From Blautia sp. An81 (GTDB lineage: Bacteria > Bacillota > Clostridia > Lachnospirales > Lachnospiraceae), in assembly GCF_002161285.1 (NCBI RefSeq), contig NZ_NFHH01000003.1, positions 186,001 through 250,000 of the forward strand: 64,000 nt of DNA, read 5' to 3'. Below the pieces are notes generated by a model that worked only from the letters and a program-made list of their open reading frames with translations, made no database searches and had not been told where the DNA came from. A program made the position numbers and the translations under genes. This document shows positions 22,405 through 31,347 of this stretch, piece by piece. Within the stretch, counting starts at the first letter, position 1. The number at the start of each line of letters is the position of its first letter.

Positions 22405-23487
22405 ATGAACCGAAAAAAAGTAACATCTACAGATGTAGCCAGAAGAGCTGGAGTTTCACAGCCTACAGTATCCATGATCCTGAATAAAAAATACAATGTA
22501 TCTTTTTCCAGAGAGACCATTTTGAAAGTAGAAGAGGCTGCCAGAGAACTGGGATATTCAAATGAGAAAAAACAGAATAAACACAGGATCCAGATGAGTG
22601 GAACTGTTTTCGTAATGTGTCCTAATCTGACAAATCCCTATTATTTTTCCCTCCTTCAGGGAATCGAGAAGACAGCCAAGAAAAACCGATATGATGTTTT
22701 TCTGTGCAATACAGGAAGAGATTATCAGACTGAGGAAAAATATCTGAGAAAAATTGAGAAGCTGAATCCTTCAGGGATTATCTTTACCTTTACGCCTAGT
22801 TTTCCAGAGTTGATCCAGGTGATTTCAAAAAAAATACCTGTAATACTTATTGGCGAAAAAGATGCAGTAAAGGGGATGGACATGGTAGAACTGAATAGTG
22901 AGAGAATGGGAAGGATTCTGGCAGAACATCTGCTGGAGCTTGGTCATAGAAAGGTGGCTTTTCTTTCCACTCCTCTTACTCAGAGACAGTCAGCCAGGAG
23001 GGCCCGGGTTCGCGGATTTTGTCAGGCTTTTGAAGAAGCGGGGTATGGGGACAGCGTTTATGTAAAAAGTCTTCCAGAAGAAATGGATGTTATGTTTCAG
23101 GAAATGGATATGGAGTATAAGACTGGTTATGAGCTGGCCTCTGCTCTTGTTATGGAAGTCCCCGATATTACAGCGGCAGCAGGGACCAATGATATGGTTG
23201 CCCTTGGTATCCGGGATGCACTGCTGGACAAGCATTACCGCATACCGGAAGATATTTCGGTATTAGGATGCGATAATCTGTTGTTTTCAGGACTCAGAGG
23301 GATTGACCTGACAACAGTGGAACATTTTACTTCTAAAAAAGGAGAAAATGCCTGTGAAATCCTACTGAGAAAAATAGAAGAACAACGTCAGAAACAGGAT
23401 AAAAGAGAACAGGGAATGATTTATCACATTGAATATGAACCTCGACTGATTCTCAGAGGAAGCACATCCTATCCCCGGCAGCTGTAG
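22405..23487 (+). CDS. LacI-family transcriptional regulator
   Basis: 360 residues. N-terminal HTH (residues ~5-55: TSTDVARRAGVSQPTVSMILN), hinge helix, then a periplasmic-binding-like sensor domain (FVMCPNLTNPYYFSLLQGIE; GTNDMVALGI; DISVLGCDNL; LTTVEHF). No ligand can be named: the genes downstream are not sugar transport genes. It stands alone, with a promoter region and a separate promoter for the next operon. Confidence 0.92.
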   Translation: MNRKKVTSTDVARRAGVSQPTVSMILNKKYNVSFSRETILKVEEAARELGYSNEKKQNKHRIQMSGTVFVMCPNLTNPYYFSLLQGIEKTAKKNRYDVFLCNTGRDYQTEEKYLRKIEKLNPSGIIFTFTPSFPELIQVISKKIPVILIGEKDAVKGMDMVELNSERMGRILAEHLLELGHRKVAFLSTPLTQRQSARRARVRGFCQAFEEAGYGDSVYVKSLPEEMDVMFQEMDMEYKTGYELASALVMEVPDITAAAGTNDMVALGIRDALLDKHYRIPEDISVLGCDNLLFSGLRGIDLTTVEHFTSKKGENACEILLRKIEEQRQKQDKREQGMIYHIEYEPRLILRGSTSYPRQL

Positions 23488-23536
23488 ATAGGAACAGTAA
23501 AATTTATCGACTTATGTCTGTATATGAAATTTTTCT

Positions 23537-23564
23537 TTGCATAACAAAAATCCAGTGGTATAAT
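23537..23564 (+). promoter_or_regulatory. Promoter of the dehydratase-like operon
   Basis: TTGCAT 23537-23542, 16-bp spacer, TATAAT 23559-23564. Confidence 0.65.
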
Positions 23565-23576
23565 AATTATAATTTT

Positions 23577-23610
23577 CCGGTTCGTTCTTATTGGGCGAAC
23601 CGGTTTGTTT
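23577..23610 (+). promoter_or_regulatory. Hairpin at the start of the dehydratase-like operon mRNA
   Basis: CCGGTTCG (23577-23584) and CGAACCGG (23596-23603) form a perfect 8-bp stem, followed by TTTGTTT. It begins only ~6 nt after the predicted transcription start, so it may be a 5' stabiliser, an attenuator, or a terminator of an upstream transcript. Confidence 0.5.
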
Positions 23611-23645
23611 ACTAATTATTCCATTGCAGAAGAGAGGAAAGAGAT

Positions 23646-24578
23646 ATGGCGATTCAAAAAATTGGAATCCCCAGAGGATTAATGATATACCGGGATGGGA
23701 TATTGTGGAAATCCTTTTTTGAAAACTTGGGATACCAAAGTGTAGTCAGCGGAAAAAGTGACAGGCAGATACTGGACGAAGGAATCCAGCTTGCCATTGA
23801 TGAAACCTGCCTTCCTTTTAAAGTATATCTGGGACATGTAAAAGAGCTGATCGGAAAATGTGATGCAGTATTTGCGCCCCGTATGGGAGGATTTGAGTCA
23901 AAAGAACGGATGTGTACGCGATATCAGTCTCTGCCGGATCTGGTGGAAAATATCTTCAAGGGAACACAGCTGCAGATTTTAACAGTTAGCTATGACTGGT
24001 ATGACCACACAAAGGAAGAAAAGGTTTATATGGAGCTGGGACTTTGTCTGGGCAAAACCAAAAAAGAAGTGAAAAAGGCATATAACCTGGCAAAAAAGGA
24101 GCAGGAGAGCTGGTTTAAGTCTCAGGAAAAGAAACAAGGAAAAATCTTAGAAGGAACAAAGACAAAAATTCTGTTGGCCGGTCATCCTTATGTGTTACAT
24201 GATGGATATATGGGCGGTGAGATTGCAGAAATCCTGAAAAGAATGGGACATGAAGTTTTATATACGGATTACGTAAACAGAGAAAACGCTTTAAAGAGAA
24301 GTTACCATTTTTCAAAGGTAATGCCCTGGATCATTAACAGAGAAATGACTGGTGCGATCATGCTGCTGAAAGATAAGGTTGACGGTATTGTGCTGATCAG
24401 CGCATATCCCTGCGGGCCGGATGCGCTGGTTAATGACATGCTCATAAGAAAAATTAATGGCATTCCGGTCCTCCAGCTTACTTTGGACGCCCAGGAGGGG
24501 ACGGCGGGTGTAGAAACACGAATTGAAAGTTTTATAGATATTATTCAATATCAGAAAGCAGGAGGCTATGGAAATTAA
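23646..24578 (+). CDS. Acyl-CoA dehydratase activase-related protein (DUF2229)
   Basis: 310 residues. Starts IGIPRGLMIYRDGILWKSFF, then DETCLPFKVYLGHVKEL, FAPRMGGFESKERMCTRY and SAYPCGPDALVND: the conserved Cys positions of DUF2229, a domain otherwise found inside very large activase-dehydratase fusion proteins. Those Cys probably bind an iron-sulfur cluster. Its end overlaps the next gene by 11 bp. Here the big fusion is split into three genes (this one, 24568-25650, 25647-26621). Substrate unknown. Confidence 0.8.
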   Translation: MAIQKIGIPRGLMIYRDGILWKSFFENLGYQSVVSGKSDRQILDEGIQLAIDETCLPFKVYLGHVKELIGKCDAVFAPRMGGFESKERMCTRYQSLPDLVENIFKGTQLQILTVSYDWYDHTKEEKVYMELGLCLGKTKKEVKKAYNLAKKEQESWFKSQEKKQGKILEGTKTKILLAGHPYVLHDGYMGGEIAEILKRMGHEVLYTDYVNRENALKRSYHFSKVMPWIINREMTGAIMLLKDKVDGIVLISAYPCGPDALVNDMLIRKINGIPVLQLTLDAQEGTAGVETRIESFIDIIQYQKAGGYGN

Positions 24579-25650
24579 TTTTGACGACAGAAAAAAGATT
24601 GCTTTTCCACGGTTTCATCATTATGATTATGCGATACGCTATATTGCAGAGCAGGCTCTGGGATTGTGCTATATTCAGCTTCCGCCAGCTACCAGAGCCA
24701 CAGTGGAGCTGGGAAGCAAGTACAGCCCAGATTATGCCTGTGCGCCATTTAAACATACTCTGGGCAGTCTGATCGAGGCACTGGAGGCAGGAGCAGATGT
24801 TGTTGTGGAGACAGGAGGCCTTTGCAGACTTGATTATTACGGAGAGCTTCAAAAAGAAATCCTGAAGGAACTAGGGTATCACTTTGAATTTATTAACCTT
24901 GCCGAATACATGGGGGGAAAGAAAAAAGAATGGCTGAAGCTTGCAAAGGAGCTAAATCCCCGTCTGAAACCTGCAAAATTTGTGTCCGGAGTCCTGGATG
25001 GAATTAAGATGGCAGAATATATGGACGAGCTGGAGGCCTTTTATTATAAGAATGCAGGATATGAGGCAGAGAAAGGCAGTTTCCGGAAGGTCATGGACCA
25101 GTTTTATCTGGATATGCAGATAGCAGAGACGAAAGAAGAGATCAGAAATGGCTATCAAAAAGCAAAATCAGAAATGAGCCGTCTGGAAATCCGGATGCCG
25201 GAAAGGCCTATTCGGATTGGCATAGTGGGAGAATATTTTACAGTAATGGATGCCCACGCCAATCATCACCTTCAGGATAAATTGAGCGGCCTTGGAGCGG
25301 CGGTGTATCGATACATGAGCGTGACAAACTGTCATTTCAGAGCAAAGGAAAGGGCTCTGCGTCCCAAAATCCGGGAGTATGTAAAATTTAATATGGGTCC
25401 TACCACTACCTGGACGGTAAATTCTGCTTTAGACTATGCCAGACAGGGATTTGACGGAATTGTTCATGTGAAATCTTTCGGATGCACGCCGGAGATTGAT
25501 GCAGTTCCTGTGCTGCAGAACATAAGCAGGGATTATCATATTCCGGTTTTATACCTGAGTTATGATACACAGAACAGCGATACGGGTCTTGATACGAGAC
25601 TGGAGGCATTTTACGATATGTTAGAAAGGAAGAAGAAAGTACTGCGATGA
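24568..25650 (+). CDS. 2-hydroxyacyl-CoA dehydratase/double-cubane-like family protein
   Basis: 360 residues. Cys-bearing blocks IAEQALGLCYIQLP, YACAPFKHTLG, ETGGLCRLDYYGE, NCHFR and VKSFGCTPEID; LSYDTQNSDTGLDTRLEAF near the end resembles LSxDxxxxxxgxxTRlEAF of HgdB-type subunits and DUF2229 relatives. Proteins of this fold hold [4Fe-4S] or double-cubane clusters and receive electrons from an ATPase activator. Overlaps both neighbours (11 bp and 4 bp). It probably forms a complex with the 23646 product; the reaction is not known. Confidence 0.8.
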   Translation: MEINFDDRKKIAFPRFHHYDYAIRYIAEQALGLCYIQLPPATRATVELGSKYSPDYACAPFKHTLGSLIEALEAGADVVVETGGLCRLDYYGELQKEILKELGYHFEFINLAEYMGGKKKEWLKLAKELNPRLKPAKFVSGVLDGIKMAEYMDELEAFYYKNAGYEAEKGSFRKVMDQFYLDMQIAETKEEIRNGYQKAKSEMSRLEIRMPERPIRIGIVGEYFTVMDAHANHHLQDKLSGLGAAVYRYMSVTNCHFRAKERALRPKIREYVKFNMGPTTTWTVNSALDYARQGFDGIVHVKSFGCTPEIDAVPVLQNISRDYHIPVLYLSYDTQNSDTGLDTRLEAFYDMLERKKKVLR

Positions 25651-26621
25651 AGAAGAAAGCATATTTGGGAATTGATATAGGTTCTATCTCCACAAAAGGT
25701 GTGATCATTAATGAAAATAAAGACTTTCTGGCGGAATGTTATCTGTGGACAGAGGGAAACCCTACGGAAGCAACAAAAAAAGTACTGACTGAACTGCAGA
25801 AAAATTTTGACGGGGAGCAGTATGAGATCGTGGCTTCTGGTACAACAGGCAGTGCCAGAAAATTAGTGGGAAGCATGATCGGGGCCCAGGTGGTGAAAAA
25901 TGAGATTACTGCCCATGCAGTGGGAACGACTTCCATTCATCCGGATGTGCGTACGATTTTGGAAATCGGCGGCCAGGATTCTAAGATCATTTGTGTGGAG
26001 AATGGTGTAGCAGTAGACTATGCTATGAATACTCTCTGCGCCGCAGGAACAGGAGCTTTTCTTTCCAGCCAGGCTCACAGACTTGGAGTGGAAGTGGAAG
26101 ATTTCGGCAGGATTGCCTTGTCAGCCAAAAGAGCAGCGCCGGTGGCGGCCAGATGTACAGTTTTTGCAGAATCTGACCTGGTCCATAAACTCCAGGTTGG
26201 ATATCCCAGAGAAGAGATCATAGCGGGACTATGTAAAGCCGTAGTTGGCAACTATCTGAACAATGTGGCAAAAGGAAAGAAAATTATTTCCCCTGTAGTG
26301 TTCCAGGGCGGCGTCAGCAAAAATGAAGGCGTTGTAAAAATGTTTGAAGAAGAGCTGGGGATGCCTGTACTGGTAGATGAAAAAGGTCATCTCATGGGAG
26401 CTTTCGGTATTGCAATTCTGGCAAAGGAATCCAGACAAGAGGGAGCTTTTGATTTTCATGTGGCAGACATGGAATTTAAAACAAGAGAAATCACCTGTGG
26501 CAAGTGTGCGAACCATTGTGAGATTATCTGTGTCTACAGAGATGGAAAATTAATTGATTCCTGGGGAAACCGTTGTCCAAATGGAGAAATAACAGCCAAA
26601 AATCAAGGGGAAACATACTAA
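25647..26621 (+). CDS. BadF/BadG/BcrA/BcrD-type ATPase, acyl-CoA dehydratase activase
   Basis: 324 residues, ASKHA fold. ATP-driven electron donor to a dehydratase-like partner. IDIGSISTKGV (phosphate 1), GGQDSK (phosphate 2), NTLCAAGTGAFL with a cluster-ligating Cys, and FQGGVSKNEGVV are present. Members of the HgdC group have two cluster Cys per subunit; here one is in NTLCAAGTG and the other in AARCTVFAESD. An extra C-terminal Cys block CGKCANHCEI and RCPNGE is not in simple HgdC and could bind another cluster. Third gene of the operon, overlapping its neighbour by ATGA. Confidence 0.88.
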   Translation: MKKKAYLGIDIGSISTKGVIINENKDFLAECYLWTEGNPTEATKKVLTELQKNFDGEQYEIVASGTTGSARKLVGSMIGAQVVKNEITAHAVGTTSIHPDVRTILEIGGQDSKIICVENGVAVDYAMNTLCAAGTGAFLSSQAHRLGVEVEDFGRIALSAKRAAPVAARCTVFAESDLVHKLQVGYPREEIIAGLCKAVVGNYLNNVAKGKKIISPVVFQGGVSKNEGVVKMFEEELGMPVLVDEKGHLMGAFGIAILAKESRQEGAFDFHVADMEFKTREITCGKCANHCEIICVYRDGKLIDSWGNRCPNGEITAKNQGETY

Positions 26622-26669
26622 TAAATTAAAATATTAATAATATGATTAGTTAATATTTTAAATCTCTCT

Positions 26670-26697
26670 TTGACATAGATAAATACCGTGTTATAGT
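26670..26697 (+). promoter_or_regulatory. Promoter of the glycerol-1-phosphate dehydrogenase gene
   Basis: TTGACA 26670-26675, 16-bp spacer, TATAGT 26692-26697. Confidence 0.65.
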
Positions 26698-26774
26698 TAT
26701 AGCAGAAATAAAGGTGGCATGGCCTGAAATGGTCATCTGTGGACCAGCCTGTACAAGAGAGGTTATGGTGAAAA

Positions 26775-28103
26775 ATGGATTGGAAAGAATATTTACAAAA
26801 AGAAAAACACTGCAGCTGCGGAAAAAATCATGTCTGCGATATTGAGGAGATCATTATTGAGGACGGTGCGATAAAACGTCTTCCCCAGGTTTTGGGCAAA
26901 CATAAGTATCAGAAACTGTGTGTGGTCAGCGATCTCCATACAGAGCAGGCAGCGGGCCTGATGGTTTATGAAGAACTTGAGAAGGCGGGATATGCTTTTG
27001 AAAAGGTTGTTTATCAGGACGAAGAGCTGGTGCCTGATGAGGATGCACTGATTTACCTTTTTACCAGGGTTCCCAATGACTGCGACCTGATCATTGCAGT
27101 GGGAAGCGGAACGATTAACGACCTGTGCCGTTACGTCAGCTACAAGATGAAAATGGATTATTATATTGTGGGAACTGCTCCTTCTATGGATGGATATGCA
27201 TCTAATGTTTCTCCGCTGATCATCCGTCATTTAAAGACAACCTATGAGGCCAGACCGGCCAGAGTGATCATTGGAGACCTGGATATTATTTCCCAAGCTC
27301 CTCTTCATATGATAGCAGCTGGAGCTGGAGACATTCTGGGCAAATATGTCTGCCTTACAGACTGGCAGCTGGCTCATATCGTAAATGGAGAATATATTTG
27401 TCCGGAGATTATGGAACTGGTCCGGGAATCTATTAAAAAAGTAGCTGAGAATGCGGAAAAGGCAGCTCACAGAGACAAGGAAGCTATTGGGGCTATTATG
27501 GAGGGACTGGTGCTGAGCGGTATTGCCATGAGCTATATCGGAAATTCCAGGCCTGCCTCTGGAAGTGAACATCATATGTCTCATTACTGGGAGATGATGT
27601 TTCTTTTAGACCAGCAGCCAGATCCACTTCACGGCACAAAGGTGGGGATTGGCACGGTAGTGGCTATCCGCCTTTATGAAATGCTGAAAGAAAAGAGAGA
27701 GATTCTGTTTCCTCTGGAGGAGCCTTCCTTTGACCAGGAGCTGTGGACTGAGAAAATCAAAGAAGCTTACGGACCGGCAGCTCCCGGCGTCTTGGAGTTG
27801 GAGAAAAAAATCGGAAAAAATTCTGACGGAGAGGTTCTCAGAAGAAGATCAGTTTTTCAAGAGCATATAGAAGAAATCTTCAAAGTGGTAAATGAACTTC
27901 CAAAAGCAGAAGAAATCATAGAAATCCTGAAATCGATGGAGGCGCCTTATTATCCGAATCAGATCAATGTTTCAGAGGAAGTATTTGCCAGAGGAATCTA
28001 TTATGCAAAGGATTTGAGGAATCGCTTTGGACTCCTTCAGATTTTGTTTGACCTGGATCTCCAGGAAGAATTTATCCAGAGCCTTATTCAAGAAATTTAT
28101 TGA
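26775..28103 (+). CDS. sn-glycerol-1-phosphate dehydrogenase (AraM/EgsA family)
   Basis: 442 residues. Reduces dihydroxyacetone phosphate to sn-glycerol 1-phosphate with NAD(P)H in characterised relatives. N-terminal CSCGKNH motif, NAD-binding VGSGTINDLCRYVS, PSMDGYAS, and metal-binding residues in AAGAGDILGK (Asp), SGSEHHMSHYWE (His) and LHGTKVGIGT (His). AraM was first named beside arabinose genes; here the neighbour is a mutarotase gene 15 bp downstream, so they likely share a transcript. The product pathway in this organism is unknown. Confidence 0.88.
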   Translation: MDWKEYLQKEKHCSCGKNHVCDIEEIIIEDGAIKRLPQVLGKHKYQKLCVVSDLHTEQAAGLMVYEELEKAGYAFEKVVYQDEELVPDEDALIYLFTRVPNDCDLIIAVGSGTINDLCRYVSYKMKMDYYIVGTAPSMDGYASNVSPLIIRHLKTTYEARPARVIIGDLDIISQAPLHMIAAGAGDILGKYVCLTDWQLAHIVNGEYICPEIMELVRESIKKVAENAEKAAHRDKEAIGAIMEGLVLSGIAMSYIGNSRPASGSEHHMSHYWEMMFLLDQQPDPLHGTKVGIGTVVAIRLYEMLKEKREILFPLEEPSFDQELWTEKIKEAYGPAAPGVLELEKKIGKNSDGEVLRRRSVFQEHIEEIFKVVNELPKAEEIIEILKSMEAPYYPNQINVSEEVFARGIYYAKDLRNRFGLLQILFDLDLQEEFIQSLIQEIY

Positions 28104-28118
28104 AAGAAGGGAATACAA

Positions 28119-29021
28119 ATGTATCGTATAGAAAACCCATATTTAAAAGTGGAAGTATCTTCTCATGGAGCTGAGCTTCAGAGTATTTATGACAAGGAGA
28201 CAGAGAAAGAAGTTCTCTGGCAGGGAGACCCTAAATACTGGGGAAGACGCTCCCCGATACTTTTCCCTAATGTAGGGAGACACAGCGGAGATTTTTATAT
28301 CTGGAAGGAAAAGAAATTTTCTACAAAGCAGCATGGATTTGCAAGGGATATGGAATTTTCCTGTATAGAGGAAAAGGAGAATGAGCTGGTCTTTTCTCTG
28401 CAGGATACAGAAAAGACTAAAGAATATTTCCCCTTTTCCTTTGAACTCCGTATTACCTACAGTCTTTCGGATAGAGAACTGCAGGTAAAGTGGGAAGTAA
28501 AAAACCGGGATCAGGAAACCATGTTTTTTACTATAGGAGGTCATCCGGCTTTTCGTGTGCCGGTTCTGGAGGAAACAGTTCAGACGGATTACAAGCTGCT
28601 GTTTAAGGGCAATAAAGAGCTGGAATACAAGCTTATCTGCCCTGGAGAAGGTACAGCAGACGCCTCCCATTGCTATAAGCTTTCCCTGGAAAAATATGGA
28701 GAATATGATGGCTGCAGAATTACAGAGAATATGTTTGACCGGGATGCTTTGATCTTTGACAAGGGACAGGTGCAGTGGGCGGCAATCGGCTATCCGGATG
28801 GAAAGCCCTATCTTTCTCTGGAATGTGAGGGATTTACCCATTTTGGCATCTGGTCCGTTCCAGGGGCTCCTTTTGTCTGTCTGGAGCCTTGGATGGGAAG
28901 GTGCGATGATCATGGATTTGCCGGTGAAATTTCAGAAAAACCGGGTATACTGAAAGTGGAGCCTTCAGGTACTTTCCAAAAATCCTATAGGATTAAAGTT
29001 TTCACTCCTCAGAGTGACTAA
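28119..29021 (+). CDS. Aldose 1-epimerase family protein (LacX-like)
   Basis: 300 residues. Galactose-mutarotase fold: SSHGAELQSIYDK, FPNVGRHSGDFY, KQHGFARDMEF with the likely catalytic His, TIGGHPAFRVP with a second His, and CLEPWMGRCDD. Interconverts alpha and beta anomers of a sugar or sugar phosphate; the LacX/YeaD-type substrate is not settled. Starts 15 bp after the AraM-family gene. Confidence 0.88.
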   Translation: MYRIENPYLKVEVSSHGAELQSIYDKETEKEVLWQGDPKYWGRRSPILFPNVGRHSGDFYIWKEKKFSTKQHGFARDMEFSCIEEKENELVFSLQDTEKTKEYFPFSFELRITYSLSDRELQVKWEVKNRDQETMFFTIGGHPAFRVPVLEETVQTDYKLLFKGNKELEYKLICPGEGTADASHCYKLSLEKYGEYDGCRITENMFDRDALIFDKGQVQWAAIGYPDGKPYLSLECEGFTHFGIWSVPGAPFVCLEPWMGRCDDHGFAGEISEKPGILKVEPSGTFQKSYRIKVFTPQSD

Positions 29022-29043
29022 TGAATTTTAGAGAAGAAATAGG

Positions 29044-29073
29044 TTGACATACCGAGAAAGGATATGTTATAAA
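29044..29073 (+). promoter_or_regulatory. Promoter of the T-box/trpB2 unit
   Basis: TTGACA 29044-29049, 18-bp spacer, TATAAA 29068-29073 with an extended -10 TG at 29065-29066. Confidence 0.7.
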
Positions 29074-29077
29074 GTAT

Positions 29078-29361
29078 TTATCATGTTAAACCGTTGAAGA
29101 AGAGTGAGTACTTTCTGAGAATAGTCTGAATACAGAGAACTGCAGGGGGTGGAAATGCAGTATCAGCGTCAGAGAGGAATGGGCTTCTGAGGGCAAGCAG
29201 AAATTACAGTATGTGAGCCGGAGAGGAAACTCCGTTACGAAACCCAGCATATGAAGTATGCATTAAGCGGATATGTAAATATCAATTTGGGTGGCACCGC
29301 AGGATTTAAACTCTTGTCCCAAGGAACAGAAATTGTTTCCTGGGCAGGAGTTTTTCTTTTG
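29078..29361 (+). ncRNA. T-box riboswitch, predicted tRNA-Trp specific
   Basis: Canonical T-box core TGGGTGGCACCGCAGG at 29288-29303 precedes a strong terminator (ACTC...GGAACA at ~29310-29328 pairing with TGTTTCC...GAGT up to ~29352, T run after). Stem I base AGAAG (~29098-29102) pairs with CTTCT (~29184-29188); AGTGAGTA is on its 5' side, facing GGAATGGGC. In that loop the specifier codon is most likely UGG (29180-29182), Trp, agreeing with the TrpB gene downstream. Uncharged tRNA-Trp would stabilise the antiterminator and turn on the gene. Confidence 0.92.
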
Positions 29362-29427
29362 TATAGATGCCTGCCGAAATACGGAGTTCCGCTGACAAGA
29401 AGCAAACAAGTGAAAGGAGAATAGACA

Positions 29428-30816
29428 ATGGCAAGAAACAAAGAGATCCCTTATAAAATCTATCTTGAAGAAAGCGAGATGCCAAAACAGTGGTATAATC
29501 TCAGAGCGGATATGAAAAATAAACCTGCGCCTCTGCTGAATCCGGCTACTATGAAACCTATGACGGCAGAAGAGCTGGGACAGGTCTTCTGTAAAGAACT
29601 GGTAGAGCAGGAACTTGACAATACAACTGCTTACATTGATATTCCTCAGGAAATCCAGGACTTTTATAAAATGTACCGTCCCTCACCTCTTGTAAGAGCC
29701 TACTGTCTGGAGAAGAAACTGGATACGCCGGCGAAAATCTACTATAAGTTTGAGGGGAATAATACCAGCGGAAGCCATAAATTAAACTCTGCAATTGCTC
29801 AGGCTTATTATGCTAAGAAACAGGGGTTAAAAGGTGTAACTACGGAGACAGGAGCCGGACAGTGGGGAACAGCTCTTTCCATGGCCTGCGCTTACCTTGA
29901 CCTTGACTGCCAGGTATATATGGTGAAGTGCTCTTATGAACAGAAGCCATTCAGAAGAGAAGTTATGAGGACATACGGCGCTTCCGTGACACCTTCTCCT
30001 TCTGAAACAACAGAAATTGGAAGAAAGATTCTGAAAGAACATCCGGGAACTTCTGGAAGCCTTGGCTGCGCTATTTCTGAAGCAGTAGAGAAAGCCACTC
30101 ATCAAGAGGGTTACCGCTATGTACTGGGAAGCGTACTGAACCAGGTACTTCTTCATCAGACGGTTATTGGTCTTGAAACAAAAACTGCCCTGGATAAATA
30201 TGGAATTGTTCCGGATATGATCATCGGCTGTGCCGGAGGCGGTTCTAATCTGGGAGGATTGATCTCACCATTTATGGGAGAAAAAATCAAAGGAGAAAGA
30301 GATTATCAGATTATTGCAGTAGAGCCTGCTTCCTGCCCAAGTTTTACCAGAGGAAAGTTTGCCTATGACTTCTGCGATACAGGTATGGCAACGCCTCTTC
30401 AGAAGATGTATACCCTGGGCAGTAACTTTATTCCTTCTGCAAATCATGCAGGTGGTCTCCGCTATCATGGAATGAGTTCTATTCTGTCACAGCTTTACCA
30501 TGACGGACTGATGGAAGCAAGGTCTGTAGAGCAGACTTCTGTATTTGCTGCTGCCGAGGAGTTTGCAAGGGTAGAAGGCATCCTTCCGGCCCCTGAGAGT
30601 GCTCATGCCATTAAAGTTGCCATGGATGAGGCAAAGAAATGTAAAGAAACCGGGGAGGAAAAGACCATTGTCTTTGGGCTGACCGGTACCGGATACTTTG
30701 ATATGTATGCTTACGAAAGCTTTAATGACGGAAAGATGACAGACTATATTCCTACAGATGAAGACCTGGAAGCTGGCTTCGCAGGACTTCCAAAAGTGCC
30801 GGAAGATCTGGCATAA
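29428..30816 (+). CDS. trpB: Tryptophan synthase beta-like protein, TrpB2 type
   Basis: 462 residues, PLP enzyme joining indole and serine to make tryptophan. PLP Lys in NTSGSHKLNSA (~residue 117), ETGAGQWGTALS, phosphate loop GCAGGGSNLGG. The N-terminal extension (YKIYLEESEMPKQWYNLRAD) and length mark the TrpB2 subgroup, which works without an alpha subunit. No other trp genes are nearby, so it may salvage indole. A Trp T-box controls it. AAAGGAG lies before ATG. Confidence 0.94.
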   Translation: MARNKEIPYKIYLEESEMPKQWYNLRADMKNKPAPLLNPATMKPMTAEELGQVFCKELVEQELDNTTAYIDIPQEIQDFYKMYRPSPLVRAYCLEKKLDTPAKIYYKFEGNNTSGSHKLNSAIAQAYYAKKQGLKGVTTETGAGQWGTALSMACAYLDLDCQVYMVKCSYEQKPFRREVMRTYGASVTPSPSETTEIGRKILKEHPGTSGSLGCAISEAVEKATHQEGYRYVLGSVLNQVLLHQTVIGLETKTALDKYGIVPDMIIGCAGGGSNLGGLISPFMGEKIKGERDYQIIAVEPASCPSFTRGKFAYDFCDTGMATPLQKMYTLGSNFIPSANHAGGLRYHGMSSILSQLYHDGLMEARSVEQTSVFAAAEEFARVEGILPAPESAHAIKVAMDEAKKCKETGEEKTIVFGLTGTGYFDMYAYESFNDGKMTDYIPTDEDLEAGFAGLPKVPEDLA

Positions 30817-30900
30817 GCAGAGAAAAAGCATATGGAAGCAGAAATGTAGAATAAAAAAGGATTTACTTTTTCTGCAAGGATATGATATACTGAACCTCAT

Positions 30901-31254
30901 GTGATAAGTAGAATAAATAATCGCGGCTGACAGTACCGAAAGGGGTCAGGTGAGGAAAGTCCGGGCTTCACAGGGCAGGATGCCAGATAACGTCTGGTGG
31001 AGGTGACTCCAAGGACAGTGCAACAGAAATGTACCGCCGGAGAAATCCGGTAAGGGTGGAAGGGCAGTGTAAGAGACTACCGCTTTCCTGGTAACAGGAA
31101 GGGCATATGTAAACCCCATCCGAAGCAAGACCGAATAGAAAACAATGTGGCTGCCCGTCACGTTTTCAGGTGGGTCGCTTGAGCCTGCCGGCGACGGCAG
31201 GACTGGATAGATGATTATTCACGACATAACCCGGCTTATCGTTCTGCTTATCAC
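30901..31254 (+). ncRNA. rnpB: RNase P RNA (M1-like ribozyme)
   Basis: 354 nt. The ends pair as helix P1: GTGATAAGTAGAA with TTCTGCTTATCAC. Conserved blocks GAGGAAAGTCCGGGCT, ACAGAAATGTACC, GAAGCAAGACCGAATAG, GTGGGTCGCTTGAGCC and CTGGATAGATGATTATTC are all in order. It cleaves 5' leaders from pre-tRNA. Translated frames across it on either strand are not genes. Confidence 0.97.
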
Positions 31255-31257
31255 ATA

Positions 31258-31310
31258 AAAAAAGCGTATCCCATAATTCCTATTCCAGGAAGAAGGGGTA
31301 CGCTTTTTTT
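31258..31310. terminator. Bidirectional terminator between rnpB and the DUF815 gene
   Basis: AAAAGCGTATCCC at 31260-31272 pairs with GGGGTACGCTTTT near 31296-31308, with A and T runs on the two sides. Confidence 0.85.
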
Positions 31311-31347
31311 ATTCTATAGGAGCCCTTAGGCTCCCCTGCAGAATCTT

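Noticed and set aside
30946-31161. Minus-strand frame within rnpB
   Set aside because: The region is the RNase P RNA with all conserved helices.
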